NCBI GenBank assembly: GCA_900618425.1
Contig: UZAN01040250.1
Coordinates: forward strand, 7,114-71,113
DNA from: Echinostoma caproni
Lineage: Eukaryota; Platyhelminthes; Trematoda; Plagiorchiida; Echinostomatidae
DNA length: 64,000 nucleotides
Direction: 5' to 3'
Positions 1 to 12,400 of the stretch are shown in pieces. A program made the position numbers and the translations under genes. Below the pieces are notes generated by a model. The model searched no databases. It was not told the DNA's origin and saw nothing but the letters and a program-made list of their open reading frames with translations. Position 1 is the first letter of the stretch, and each line of letters starts with the position of its first letter.

Positions 1-11
1 ACAGAAGTACC

Positions 12-33
12 CCACCACCACCACCACCATCAC
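12..33. repeat. CAC/CCA trinucleotide microsatellite
   Basis: The sequence reads as six to seven consecutive ACC units with one T interruption near the end. It is a simple repeat with no evidence of coding use here. Confidence 0.85.
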
Positions 34-511
34 GACTGCGTTTCCGCTGCACTGAGTTATGAGATCTTTCTTCGTCAGAAAACCACATGCTCCTCTCCGT
101 GATCATAGGCTTAGCAATCTCTCAGCTTACTTCATGTGTTCGTTCACCAATGAATCCCGAATTGTCCTCATAGGGTCATCGAATTTCGGTACATTGTGGG
201 ATTGCCTGGCAGTTAGCATATTTGCACAGAAGCGTGTGTTTGTGTGCGTGTGGATGTTTTTGTTTAGCCGCTGAATTTTCGCTCGTTCGCGCGAGCGCTA
301 CCTCAATCGTGTATGTGTGTAGTCGGCTGCTTTCCCAGTTGGTCGAGTGCGAAGCACGCGTCAATGAAAGTATGTTTGTGCCTGGGGAATCCGTGCTGAT
401 TTTACATTGCTCGCGGTTGTGATTTCCGAAAACTCATTTACGGCACAATTGAGCTGTTCAATGGGTGGCATGAATAAAGGCTCGAAAAAGGAGGCGAGTG
501 AGCGTGCAAAC

Positions 512-530
512 GGGCGGGCGGGCGGTCGGG
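512..530 (+). repeat. G-tract run with quadruplex potential
   Basis: Four runs of three G are separated by 1, 1 and 5 bases, which fits the usual G3 quadruplex pattern. It sits in the locally GC-rich first 800 bases. No gene start is recognised next to it. Confidence 0.45.
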
Positions 531-3500
531 CCGGTGAGCAAATGAGGGAATGAGCAAGCGATTTTGATTGACAGAAGAAGCGAAAGAAACAAAACATACA
601 CTGACCAGACGTTCGAGGAATTTGGAATCCCGGGTCGAAGCGTGGAAACAGCTCGTTTGGTCCGCAGCTGTTTGTGGCAGACAGCTCAGTTGATGATAAA
701 AACCGGTGTGCCGTATTCAGCCCCCTGGTGGGTTCGAGCAAAAACACATCTTCATGAGAGAAACTGTAATCCAAATGTCAGTATAAACGAGTCAATACCG
801 TTATGTGTAATCAACTGTGAGAAAATAGCTATGTGACTTTACCGAAAACAAATCCGATATTATGACCCCTGCTAATGAAACGATAATTCTGCCGACACCA
901 CCAAAGTTATTGGGAACAATAATGTACTATGCGGTATCTCAGAAAATGAAAGCGCACGATGTATAAGCCTACAGAAAGCGCAGTTTCACTAGGTAAAATG
1001 AGCCTATGTTGATTTTTACGGAACCGAGCGGATTTTTGCAATGGAACTTTAAGCTTCGATTCTTCACTACTGAAAGAACATTTACGCATCAAGGTGGTAT
1101 TCTTCTCTCAAAAAGAAATGAACTACTCGGTGTTAATGACGATCTCTAACTAACGATAGCAGTTAGCAGATTTTAACGTCCATTTGAGTTCGAGTGATGT
1201 AAGTGATATATTATGTGTCGAGCCCATGCAAATCCATTGGCACCACAGTGCGCTTGGCATGTAAGTCCCGTTGCTCAAGAGATCCGACATTTCTCAATTG
1301 ATTTTGTATATATTTGTTTTCCGTCGAAATATTATACATATGTTTGGAAATTGCAAATTGCAAAGTAAGAGTGAGAAAGTAAATCACGTGCATTTGGAGA
1401 TGTCATCTTTTTTTTATAAGTGCGGTGCAGCTGTTTTATTCCCTAAATAAAGCACCACGTGTTTTTTGCTTTCAAATACAATTTTCTTCTATCACGCGAA
1501 CGTCATAAAAGTCTACAAACCGAAATGTATGCACCCTATAAGAAAAACAATCCGGATTTCATGAATGCGCGAGACTACACCATTTTCTTCCACTTTCAAG
1601 GAAAGAATTTATTACATTGACGCTTTATGTTCTCTATAAACATAGACGTCCCTTCACCTCGTTCGCTTGTTTTAAAACACCCCACCAGATCTGTTGAGAG
1701 CAACCGAATTGCACGGTATGGGACACACACGCAATGTTTAGACCAGCTACCTCCTTGTCGATGTGAACCTCTCTTTTGGACGTCTGTTGAAAGATGTCGG
1801 AAAGAGAAGAAGAAAACAACTGAACGTGGATTGTGTTATAGGCATTCCAACTTTAGGGCGGTTTCTCGTTTGAACAAAACATCCCAAAGTTATTGCCAGG
1901 GCAGCTGTCAAGTATCCAGGTTCCAAAAACTCCGAATTTGTGAAATCTCATGTGTTCTTTGCAATGACCTGAAACAACACTTTAATTTTCTTTACTAGCC
2001 CAGGATAATGTACCTAGATGGATAAAATAATCCGCTCACGTCAAAAACTTTGTTTAGTTTGTTTTCGGTATACGCCTGTTGACTGGCTTTGTGTAAAATT
2101 TCCGAATATGGTTTAACACGCTCAAAATAACTGACCCGTATTGAGTTGCATAAATTCGTTTGCACGGCCACGGAGTTTTTCCATTAGATTTTGTTTGGGT
2201 TTAATCTTCGTGAAATGTGTAACTATTTCCAGCAGCAGGTGAGCTGTTTGATGACTGGGAAACGTTCCCCTTTCCAGTTTTGAGCAGAAATCATTCTCAC
2301 ATTCTGAGTAAAATGCAGTCGGAAACAAGTGTCATTAAGCAGAATATAGGAGCACTTAAAAGCCCCGCCAAATCCGGCAAAAAATCAATTGAAACTATGG
2401 CTGCCTTATTTTAAGTTCAATTAAAACATACCTCAAAAATCCCAACTAATAGATGTTAAAAAACCTAACCGATGCTCTTTATTGCGTGAACCGTCGATTC
2501 ATCAGGATGGTGATAGACGTGAGTTTCTCATCACGTGACCAGTAAAACTGATGTTAAAACTATTCCCCACTATCACATCTATATACTTATTTTGGTGATT
2601 TCACTACGCACACCGATAATATGGGACGAGCGCTGCATCTAATATGATTGGTACATAATAAAAAGCAGAACTTTCTCCGAGCACCCACGTGATTCTCTCG
2701 TTCATTCCTCGATACCCGTGTTCGAATCCAGACGCATATGGACAGAACAAGAACAAAGCTGGTGTACATGGACTCCTTCAGAAGTGTTTAATCTTAGGGT
2801 TCTACACTGACTACAAAACAACGTTATGCGCTACAGACAGTGGGAAAAAATTGGCAGCTTTAAACAACTCACCGTTACAAAAAAGTGAAGTATCTCCAGT
2901 CGGTTTTTTATTTAATTCTTCTCATTATATATTTCTTCATTTAGTTGCGGTGTTCATTTATTTTCCTTTGCGAGTTCGGAAATTCCTGGGTTTCATGACT
3001 GCATTTGATATTTTGTTTATTGTGATCGTCATTTAAGTTGATTTTTCCACTTGATTTTCATTTTCCTGGATTAGAAAAAAGGTTAAACACTCGAGCAGCA
3101 CCCGTGGTGCTGTACTTCAGAAATACCACCATGCTTCTTAAACATTAGGAAGCACTGATCGTTACTATCCTCGACACAAAATGACTGGACTAAAATTAAG
3201 GCATTTTATTGGCCATAAACATTTTGGCAAGTCAATTTTCCTTCCACCTAATCTCCTAACTCCTAAGCATAACGAAATGATCACTAAAGTTGCACCATAC
3301 ACGTATGCGTTTTATTCTCTGCAATAGAATGCTGTTACCCCAAAACCACCGGAGCGAATCGATGATTTAGGCAGATGAACGGTTATAGTGTGATTTGAAC
3401 TCACGAACTCTGCTCCACTGTTTGGATGACTACGGACGGTTTTAGAGGAACAATCGATTCAGCGATTGAAAAATCACGGAACAATCACATTGACTCACCA

Positions 3501-5643
3501 TTCAAATAGACATTGAAGATTAAATAACTTTGAAAATACCTCTAAGAATGAAGAATAGGCGAGCTGTCCCGGATAGCAGAACCAACAAAACGAATTCTGA
3601 AGCAAAATAATTTAATCTAAAGTGCGTGTGCGTGTGTATGGGGGAAATGGGTTAATAAGACAGACCAGCGTATTGATACCAGAATTTTAAACGTATTTTG
3701 TAAATCTTCTTGCTCTCTTCCCGGCTATTATTTTCACTTCGAACTTGGTGGTCATTTGGCACATTGACTTGTAGTTTTAAATGATTCATCGGTTATTAGA
3801 GTACTAGATCTAAGACTTTTGGTTTTTGACATAGCAATCGGACAACTAACTCGTGTTCCGAGTAGATGAAATATGCTGAGGAGTGCATGTGGTTGACTGA
3901 GTGAGAGCATAAAAATATTTATACGACATTGTTATTAGAATCAACCAATTTGGACAGAACGGAGGGCCTTATGTCAATGTACAATGATTTGAATCTCGAG
4001 TTGCGAGTGGAGAAGCAAAAATGAAACCAATCGAGAATTTCAGAAATACTCAGCAAGTGCTTAGCGTTTTCCGACACTAACTTAAAAACCTGTATCTTAT
4101 AAAGTGTTCTCAAATACCTGCAGTGAACGGGAATTCTCAAAAGAAGCTTGCACCTAACATAATATTACGTGCCTAGAACGTTTCAATAGCGAATTCCTCG
4201 GCAAAAGTGACTGCTTTTCTTTAATTGTGCAGATACAGAGACTAAGTGGGAATTGCCTACTCTCTTCCGTTGGGTTGCGTGACATTGCACAGATTTATCG
4301 GGATTTGTTTCATTCGAGGCTAATGGAGAACTTAATCTGATGGTGAATCTGTTAGAAAACTGCTTGCGAGGATGATGGTCATCATGATTATTTGAAACTG
4401 CTCAACTATATTATTGCTTTCTCAAAAAAGGGCCTTCTTGTCGGGAATGTGCTTACTTCAGTTGCTTTGGAGACCAACCCATCTTAGTAACTTATTTCAT
4501 CAACCTGTGTCATAACACTTTCCATTGAGGAGTATTTTTTCATTTCGGACAAATTTGCACTTTATTTGGACCAACTTACTCAGGGAAACGGGAATCAGAC
4601 AAAGCACGAATCTATTCCAAACTCATTTAGGTACATCACAGCAGGTGCTTGTTGCAGAGAAAAACGTTCGTATAACAATAGTGATAATAATCTAACAAAA
4701 CACTAATTAATTCTTCCGCCTACGTGGTTACCATGACAATGTCAAACCGATTTAAACCTCATTTGGACACAGTATTTGCCTTCGGGACATGGTTGCTATG
4801 ATTTCTACAAATCTTAGCACCCGTCTGTTGTGAGTTGCGTAAATATCCCTGACGGATGGCCCTCGATTCACTTTGTGGCAAGTCGGTAGCAGGTGGCAAG
4901 GAAGTGACGGCGCAGGTGTTCTGCACGATTGTTTGTTTGTTTGTGTAGCTCATGATCTCATTGGTCCACGTTCAACCCTTAATGGTGTGTGTTCGATCAC
5001 TCGCATAAGCAGTTGCCTGTCTGTTTTTTGCCTGTGTAGGTGGCTCCGCACCCACGTCCACATTCACAGATTTCGTTTGATTTGGAGGAGTAGTGAACGT
5101 CTCAGTCATTTATTCATGTTTCACTTTATCATAAATAATCATATAAAATACTGGGAAAAACTGAAATGATGGAGTTCCTGCAGAATTATGTTCCCTCTAT
5201 TTTGCTTCAAAACAAATGTTCTTTTTGGTCAAAATTGTTTGATAATTATGACACAACGAATAACTCAACTTTAATTGCAAAAATTTATTTTTGTTTGTAC
5301 AATTAACACTTTTAATTATGACAAAAATCACCAATTCACACTGTAATTTATACTGATTATTGTGAAATTCACACATGCAGTAATTTTGATTTCTTACCAA
5401 AATCCTAATTCGGAGGCAACCATGGACGTTTGGTGCGTCCAAAGAGGCAGTTTGATTTCAAATGATCAGTCATGATCGACCTCCAAATAACCTTCACAAA
5501 CAAAGTGGATTAGCAGGCGAAGATCAAAGTTAAACAAGTGCTTTTTGTAGAAAAATAAAACTTGAATTCAACAATTTGTTAAGTTGAGTTTTCGGAGGAC
5601 AGACGAAGTGCGTTGTGCAACCAAGTGAAAAAATGGATTTCAA

Positions 5644-6165
5644 GTGAAATCCCTTAAAGGTGGAACTCATACAAGCGCGATCGTAGGTCACCTCGTCGAG
5701 ACCGGCATAAGATCGAACCGAAGAAAGCTTTCGATGTCATTCGTTCATTGCATACCAATTAATCGATTGAGGGCGGCCCGAGTTTGGGCACTGGCTATGG
5801 CCGAGGCGATCGCCATTCGCTTACTAGGCCCAAACCTGTGTGCCCAAAAAAGAATAGTTCAAGTACTCCAATTGCCTTGGCCGGATGTGAAAACCAAGGC
5901 AGAGCATGACGGGTCACTTTACACAAGTGGGGAAAGGTCACGTGAACACCAAACATTCTTACACACATATACGTAGACAGACACACGCACACACATATCC
6001 TCTACTCTCTACATCCGGTTAATGGCCTTAAATTGAGCCAATTGCCAGCATTACGTAACCATTTTTCCTTTATATGATATGTAAGAGCACGACTAGGAAT
6101 ATCCGAAAACAATTGTCTGCTCACTGACTCGTTTTCTCGGTAATACATTGTTTTTTCACAGCTAG
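5644..6165 (+). pseudogene. Penelope-like element relic: GIY-YIG endonuclease C-terminal part plus 3' tail
   Basis: The frame from about 5659 to 5925 reads TSAIVGHLVETG, then an IPINR stretch, then MAEAIAIRLLGPNLCAQK and LQLPWP. This is the conserved C-terminal layout of the GIY-YIG endonuclease domain of EN-positive Penelope-like retroelements. In the family this domain follows a reverse transcriptase and nicks target DNA. Residues between ETG and IPIN are out of register with the sister copy at 10935-11305: shifting one frame recovers HKIEPKKAFDV, so a compensated frameshift is present. The GIY-YIG catalytic start is missing (5' truncated). The tail to about 6165 is a diverged inverted copy of 10745-10934 and includes a short CA-rich run near 5965-5998. 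Dead relic. Confidence 0.75.
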
Positions 6166-9100
6166 ACCTTAGACAGGTGGATGATGTTTTTGAATACCGT
6201 TTGAACTGTGATTTTTTATTCCTGATTATCCTTACGGTAATTACAAAAAATGTTTGAGATAAACTGCATATACATTCAAAATGTCCCAAAATGAAATTTG
6301 TCTGAGCTAGTGGCACATGCGGGAAACAAAATTGAGAAACAAAGAGGGCTCTGGGGCAAAAAGAAAAATGAGCAATAAAATAGATTTGGAATGTCAAACC
6401 AGTCGAGTTTAGAGGATAACCTAATCATACAAAACACACAACAACGCGTAATTATAGATTGGAATACCAGGAGATAGTTGTGTTTGCAGTTAACTTTCCT
6501 TTGACGGTAATAGAAATCAACTTATTAAGTTATGGCGATTATTTCGCCAAGTTGAAATGGATTATTGGCTCTCGTATTCTCGAAGCCGATAGCACTTATT
6601 GATAAGGTGTACCGGGTTTTAATCGTTGCCAAAATTGAAGGTGTACTGACCTTCGGAACGTTTTAATATCAAAACCTCTAAAACCCTTTGTTTCATTAAA
6701 ATTGTCATAAAATTGTCATTCCTTGCATAAAAGGAGAACAGAAAACCAATACTAAAAAATGTGAACAGACATATAAAACTAACTCACCTCGTCATAACAA
6801 AAAGGACGTCTCGAGTAAAAATGAACTAGTAGATTGCATAGGACATCAACGTTTTTCCGTGTCCCAACAAAATTCGCAGTATTTTGGTATTTATTCAGAC
6901 AGCGTGGAACGCAGCTGTTCTGTTTAATTGATTGACTTACGTGGATACAGCGAGCAAGCAACATTTTTCCATAAATACCATGCCTTTTTGGTGACACTAA
7001 ATCGTTTTCATCCAAATCACTGCATCTCATCTCTGATAGGTTAATGGCGTATAGTTCACGTCAAGTGGATTGTGAATACATCAGTGTTCATTACCGAAAT
7101 TGACATTACCTATCTGCTGTATCGGTGCTCGTTTCTATTTGCATGCACCGGGCACGGATATAGGTTAGTGTCTAGACGGTTCCATTTTCACCACTACCGA
7201 ATAAGTCAAAACGTTAAATAAGTAACCACACCTATATGTATATGCATTTAAAATATAAAATTGACGGTGGGTGACGGAAACAAACCCGCTCTGATGAAGA
7301 AATTCATGTTGATTATATATTGTAGAAAATAATGTGAAAATAATGCCGTGATTTATTTCGCGTATTTATTCGCTTTGGGACTGTGCGATATTCATTGCCC
7401 CCAAAAAGTACTACACAGTTAGATGATTGTGAACGAACAAGTCGGCAGTTCGGCCTCAAGCATATTGTACACGAAAACCATTGCATCAGACAAGTGAGGA
7501 CATAGATTTTTCGTCCGCCCATCAAGACGGACGGTCACAGTTGTAAGATGCTGATGGTGAAGACTCGATGACGAACAACAGGCAAATTGATTAACATCCT
7601 ATGCTACATTCCGTAGTGCTACCACGTTTCATAACCGACGTTCATCTATGAACTGGTCTGTGAGTTCGATCAAACAGCAGAAAAATATGAACGACTTAAT
7701 TCCTAATTACTGAATCGGTATATCCTTTGTACGCATTTGCTTAACTATTAGGGACTCTGGGTGAACTAAAGAAAGCTAAATAATGAATTCTTAGATCATC
7801 TGGACGTATTAGAGAAACATATGAACTATGTGGGCTCTACTCAGGACTAATCTCTTGACTTGAAATTGAATAGTCCCGTATACTATGTTTTCACAGAAAA
7901 CAGACGTCGTGATTTCTTCGGAAATCACACTATTAAATTACTACTGGTGAACACAGTGCCTTACTTTTCTCTGAAATTACAAAAGATATTTAAAAGTGCC
8001 CAAAAGAACCAGGAAATCAAAGATCAGGACCATATGAATCAATTTCGGTGAGAGGAAAGACTGCTTTCCGAACTTATAGCATGAAAGAAACAATGGCATC
8101 TGAAAGATATAATACACAACTTGGGAAAAGAGAAACTGTTTATTTCATACTGTGGCAAAATGAACTTCGCAGTAGGAGTAAAAATTGTATGGTTGCCTTT
8201 GAACTCAGTCTGGAACTCTATTTGGGACATACGGGCTCGCTTTACCGGGCTCGCTTGATTCTGTCTGAAACATTGAACGATTTAAGTCGGTAGGCTAACC
8301 GGTAAAGGATTTTATATCCTTGACAAGCTTCCTGTTGATGATCGACCGAGTATCACTCCAAAGACCAGCATAACAAAGGAAATTTAGTTTTCCCGTCACA
8401 CTTTGCCCCAATCCGAAAAGAGTGCACGTTCGATCTAACCTGAATATGGATGCTTGAAATAAATTCAGTCAACGAAACTCCCGAATTTCCGTGTACCACT
8501 GGCCCAGTAGATACCTTGTACACAAATAATTTATATAACTGTAAAGTAGACCCACAAGCTAAACATGGTTCACAATTATATTGTAAAATTGTGCCTATTT
8601 TAACAACATCTGCAATAGTTTAAACTGACCTTTCAGGAGACTATTTGTTGATTGAAATTTTATTCTCTCCGCAAATACCCCAGTGGTTGATATGTTTTCT
8701 TTCTCCCACGAAGAGAAGAACTATCTGTCACTGAAAAAGTTGACTGTACATCCATCAAAAAGGTCTTTGTACACGTTGCACTGTCCAAACATGAGGATAA
8801 ATACTTCATTGGTTTTCAATAATTAACCTAATTCAGTCTTTCCCTGTTCAATCGTCGCCTACGATGCTATCGTTTACGGAAGACAGGTAAATCAAAGGGT
8901 AATGAACTACATCGATGAGTACAGCAAGAGTTGTCGCAAACTGATTGTCCAACTAGGCAATAGACAATAAGCCGAAACTTTTCTTTCCACCTTTTTGTTT
9001 ATGTTATGTAGCGTGTGAAAATAAATGTGTCCCACGTAAAAGACCGACAGGACTAACCTAATTCCATGCAACCGGCAGTAATGGTTTTCCCATTCGTTTG

Positions 9101-10621
9101 GTCTAATCTCTGTCCAGCCGATTAAAATATTCTTTCTTTCAATTAGTAAATACATTTTTGGAGAAACCAGCGATGAAGAAAACATTGGGCTAGATCACTT
9201 TGCCGTCAACTGAGGTTTTCTTCACATAGAACTCCCATCCATAAACCCGTATTGCACTAAGAAATTACCTTAGTTTGCAGTTACCTGTACCAAAAATCAG
9301 AGGGAAAAATCACGAGCGTGTCTTTGTGGCACCATCATTTAGTCTTATGTATGAAGGGAATGTGACGCCAGTTGCATGGTACCCGGGTGACGCGAGGTCT
9401 ATGTTTTTAAACTGAAAAGTTAAACCGATGCGTGATGTGTTGATGATAAAATGAAGCACCGTTTTTGGACGTTAAGTTAGTTCTGAACATGACATCACGC
9501 CGTTACTATAGAAACTACCCTCCTCAGTTCGTGGGAGATTTTTCTGAAGCAGTGCTGGTCTCCGGAACTAGATAGAAAAAATATGAGTTGGCAGAAATGA
9601 AACGTGCATCCACTGAGGCGTTCAGAAAGATGAAGTTCTTTGTTTGAACAAATTTCCATTTATTCTCAAAAATCAATCGCGAAATCTTGTGCTACAGTGA
9701 ATAAATGTTTCTTCGCATGGCAAGCTAGTTTGCGCCGATGGTTTACATGTATCACGTATTGTCCATAGGTGGAAAACCATGTTGTGATGAACAATATTAC
9801 GCGATGTTGTTCGCCAAGCGGTGTTGTGAAGCATTTATGAAAACTCTCCTTGGGCTAATGAGATTGAACTACTTACCAAAATGCGCCTCACCGAAATGTG
9901 ATAGCACAGCAGGCTTGTCAATAGTTTGTCCAAAATTCGCAGTTAAGGGGAGATTTTAGGTAACATGCATGTATCGCTTCATTTGTAGTGTATAAACAGT
10001 CCTAATCATTACAAAAGTAGTTCATTAAGCCAGATTTGGATTAAAAACGAATAGGTTAATATGACGGGCATGGTGAGGAATAAAAATGCATACAAGAGGC
10101 GGAATTCAATTTGAAAGTACATTCGCGTAGTTGGCCTTGATGTAATGGCATTGCAAAGCAGATGGGACTGTTCATCACGCGCTATCCCAGCTATAAAACG
10201 ATAACAGGCTTGGAACCCGAAACTTAACTATCCGGAAAAAAGTTAAAGAGATGTGAAAATCATGGTGAATCCTCTTTTAACTGTCGATAAAAGTAACCAA
10301 TCACCAATCTTGAAGTGTGGTTTCGAGAAGGAGCTAGTTTCTTGTTTGCATCCATAAAAACAGTTTTATACATTTTTCCTAAAACGCTTCCACTGCAAGT
10401 GAACCAGAAACTTTTATGGGTAACATTGAAACCGAGGCACATATCAAAGTAAAATCTGAGAAAACGCGGATTACTAAAAGGGGTCAGAGAGGCTATTTAT
10501 CTAAATAAAATAACGAGGGTCTTATTTAGAACTCTGGAAAACTTCGGAACAAGGGCTAGGGTCAATCATGAGACACATTCAAACAGTCTTGTGCGAAGTT
10601 TAAAGTAAATGCAAAATAAAA
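6166..10621. other. No recognisable gene; AT-rich intergenic DNA
   Basis: Only scattered open frames of 60-131 codons are present (for example 6002-6397 minus, 8907-9185 minus, 9738-9959 plus). None shows a recognisable domain, signal for splicing into a longer frame, or similarity to the repeats elsewhere in the window. I see nothing else that I can support. Confidence 0.6.
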
Positions 10622-10624
10622 CGG

Positions 10625-10765
10625 TCTGAGCGGCTGTTCGGTGGGCTTGTGGGTAGCATGCTTGGGTTCTCCTGCGAGGTCCTGAGTTCGATCCCCAGTT
10701 GGGTCAGTGGATGCGCACAGCTGATGAGACCCGACCATGTGAAAACATTGAGAAAACGAGTCGGT
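10625..10765 (+). repeat. tRNA-headed SINE copy with degenerate hammerhead-like segment
   Basis: A pol III-like A box (about 10641-10653, TGGGCTTGTGGG) is followed by a good B box (GAGTTCGATCC, 10684-10694), as in tRNA-derived SINEs. The stretch then continues into GCGCACAG and CTGATGAGACCCGACCA, which is shared nearly base for base with the SINE at 15156-15335. The CUGAUGA box (10721-10727) is intact, but the stem II partner is lost: the sister copy has GGTC just before GAAA, whereas here the sequence is ATGT. The right end runs straight into the antisense 3' tail of the Penelope-like relic at 10766-11305. It is not a functional tRNA gene. Confidence 0.65.
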
Positions 10766-11305
10766 GAGCGAACAATTGTTTTCGGATATTCCTAGGCATG
10801 CTCTTACATATCATAAAGTGGAAAAAAAATCTTACATAATCATAGCCATTGGGTCATTTTAAAGTCAATATTCGGAGGTAGAGAGTAATGGGAGTGTGTA
10901 TGTTTGCGTGTGTGTGTAGGAAACGTTAACCCGTTAGTTGATGTGACCTTGCCCCAGGTGGGTCGAGTGACATGTCATGCTCTGTCTTGGTTTTCACATT
11001 CGGCCAAGGCAATCGCTTTTGGGCACACAGGTCGAGGCCTAGTAAGCGAATGGCGATCGCCTCGGCCATAGCTAGTGTCCAAACTCGGGTCGCCCTCGAT
11101 CGATTGATTGGGATGCTATAAACCACATCAAAGGCTTTTTCCGGATCGATCTTGTGCCCGGTGTAGACGAGATGTCCCACAATCGCGCTTAAGATACAGC
11201 CGGTTTTTCCCTGACTCAACCATCGCGGGTGGTGCTTCTTACACGTTGAGACAAACGCCTTACCGTACAACCTATGTAACATGCGCCACAGACGCACTTA
11301 AAAGA
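10766..11305 (-). pseudogene. Penelope-like element relic: GIY-YIG endonuclease and 3' tail
   Basis: Reading the minus strand from 11305, one frame gives CVCGACYIGCTVRRLSQRV, the beginning of a PLE GIY-YIG endonuclease with its paired Cys and the YIG core. A frameshift near 11235 leads into HHPRWLSQGKTG, SAIVGHLVYTGHKIDPEKAF, IPINR and MAEAIAIRLLGLDLCAQK, followed by LPWPNVKT. The family normally reads ALQLPWP here, so a few codons are deleted. The domain ends near 10935. The tail (10745-10934) matches 5930-6165 in inverted orientation. The two copies form a roughly 0.45 kb inverted pair 4.7 kb apart. No reverse transcriptase part is left upstream. Confidence 0.8.
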
Positions 11306-12150
11306 GTAGATTATCATGGATGAGGTCAGTTTCGGCAGTTTGTCTTTCACAAGCATTCGCATCACCGGTGATATAGAGAACACTGGTCTAAATTTTGCTG
11401 CGGGGAGGGTGGAATTTACAGCCGCTTTCAGTGATTGTACTAGGCTCTTGGTGTGTGAGCCCCCCGCCGCAAAAAATGGGATGCTTATGAATAGTTCTAT
11501 CTTGGGAACACAGATGGCGTTTTTCTTCTCCGCTCACCGACTCGTTTCATCAATGCTATCATGGGAATATTTAAGCTTTTAAGATTGCTCACATGAAAAC
11601 AGTTTTACAGTGCATCCTAGGTTTTCAATTCTTATTTCACTTGTTCTATACACGACGAGTCCCCCTCTTTGAAGTTAAAGCTGTCTGGCTTGGGGAATGA
11701 CTATCCAACCATAAAATCGCACTCAGATTATAAGAATTGTAGGAGTCATTGATTACACAGAAAAATAGAATGGAACTCAGATAAACATTGAAGTAGGTAC
11801 TAGCAGAAGAAGACTCTATAGGATTAGGAGAGACCTATTGGCTCTTACGGGATATATAGTCGACCAAGTGATTCAGTATGACGAGTCTCACGCCTCTAGC
11901 CGAAACACGTGGAATACGCATTCATCGTTCAAGTAAGCCAAAGGATTTTGCATAACTCAGACCAATCAAACGAACCCTAGTTTCACTCCCTTCTAAAATA
12001 GGTTTGAGTGGGATTTACAATGTGGAAAATAGCGGTAAGAGTGGATACCTTTGATGCATACGCAAACTGGAGCAGGTAACTTAAGTGACCAAAAGACTAA
12101 CAATCGGTACAGTAAAACGTTTTCAGTTTGAAGGTGCAGACTATAGGAGG
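11306..12150. other. No recognisable gene
   Basis: Nothing with family motifs is seen. A short stretch near 11540 (CTCACCGACTCGTTT) is the inverse complement of the GAGTCGGTGAGCG sequence in the PLE/SINE tail at 10755-10775, suggesting another small repeat scrap. A CACTTGTTCTATACACGAC segment near 11640 has relatives near 14035 and 15310, again repeat-derived. Confidence 0.5.
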
Positions 12151-12400
12151 CTAATTCAACTGGCCTTTCTTGAGAGCTGATCTTATCCGGACTAACTTCC
12201 AACAGTCAGTAATAGTTTCGGTTGACAAACGCATGTTTAATTGAGCAGTCAGTGTTGCTAGCGTTTGACCACTGGCTTTCAAAAATATAGGTGATAATAA
12301 GTCGAGGCCATGAACTTCATTAGCCCTGATTTCTTTCAAGAGTTGGATCGCCTCGTCCTGAGGATCAGGTATAATTTCACTACGAGTTGAGACAAGAAGT
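12151..12400 (-). pseudogene. CR1/Jockey-like non-LTR retrotransposon reverse transcriptase fragment
   Basis: Minus-strand translation gives PQDEAIQLLKEIRANEVHGL, then LSPIFLK, LTAQLN and TITDCWKLVRI ending in LKKGQLN. This matches the start of the reverse transcriptase domain of CR1/Jockey-type LINEs, where a run such as LKxxKAxGxDGLxPxxLK is followed by LTxLFNxSLxTxxxPxxWKxAxIxPIxKKG. The usual G-x-D-G is changed to V-H-G-L-D. The frame is open for 62 codons from 12339, and similarity extends upstream to about 12380. No catalytic YADD block follows. It is a short dead fragment; the exact clade is uncertain. Confidence 0.6.

Larger units (their letters stand above)
1..5640. other. No recognisable gene; intergenic or intronic DNA
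   Basis: I see no protein with family motifs in this stretch. The open frames are 60-140 codons long, often overlap on both strands and show no splice-bounded coding pattern. The first 800 bases are richer in GC than the rest and contain a CAC run and a G-rich tract, listed separately. Open frames at 361-774 (minus), 564-836 (plus) and 2689-3036 (plus) are the longest, but none contains a motif I know. A short perfect hairpin (CAGCAC/GTGCTG) lies near 3100. Confidence 0.6.

Noticed and set aside
361..836. 137- and 90-codon open frames on opposite strands
   Set aside because: They overlap, contain Pro/Arg/Ala runs from the GGGC repeat and show no family motif.
2490..2530. CTGATGA on the minus strand
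   Set aside because: No stem II or GAAA partner follows.
3375..3425. B-box-like GAGTTCAAATC on the minus strand
   Set aside because: No A box at a suitable distance and no second copy; too weak to call a SINE.
10684..10694. tRNA B box suggesting a tRNA gene
   Set aside because: No cloverleaf with acceptor and anticodon stems can be formed; the sequence belongs to a SINE. The same applies at 15211-15220 and 34563-34573.
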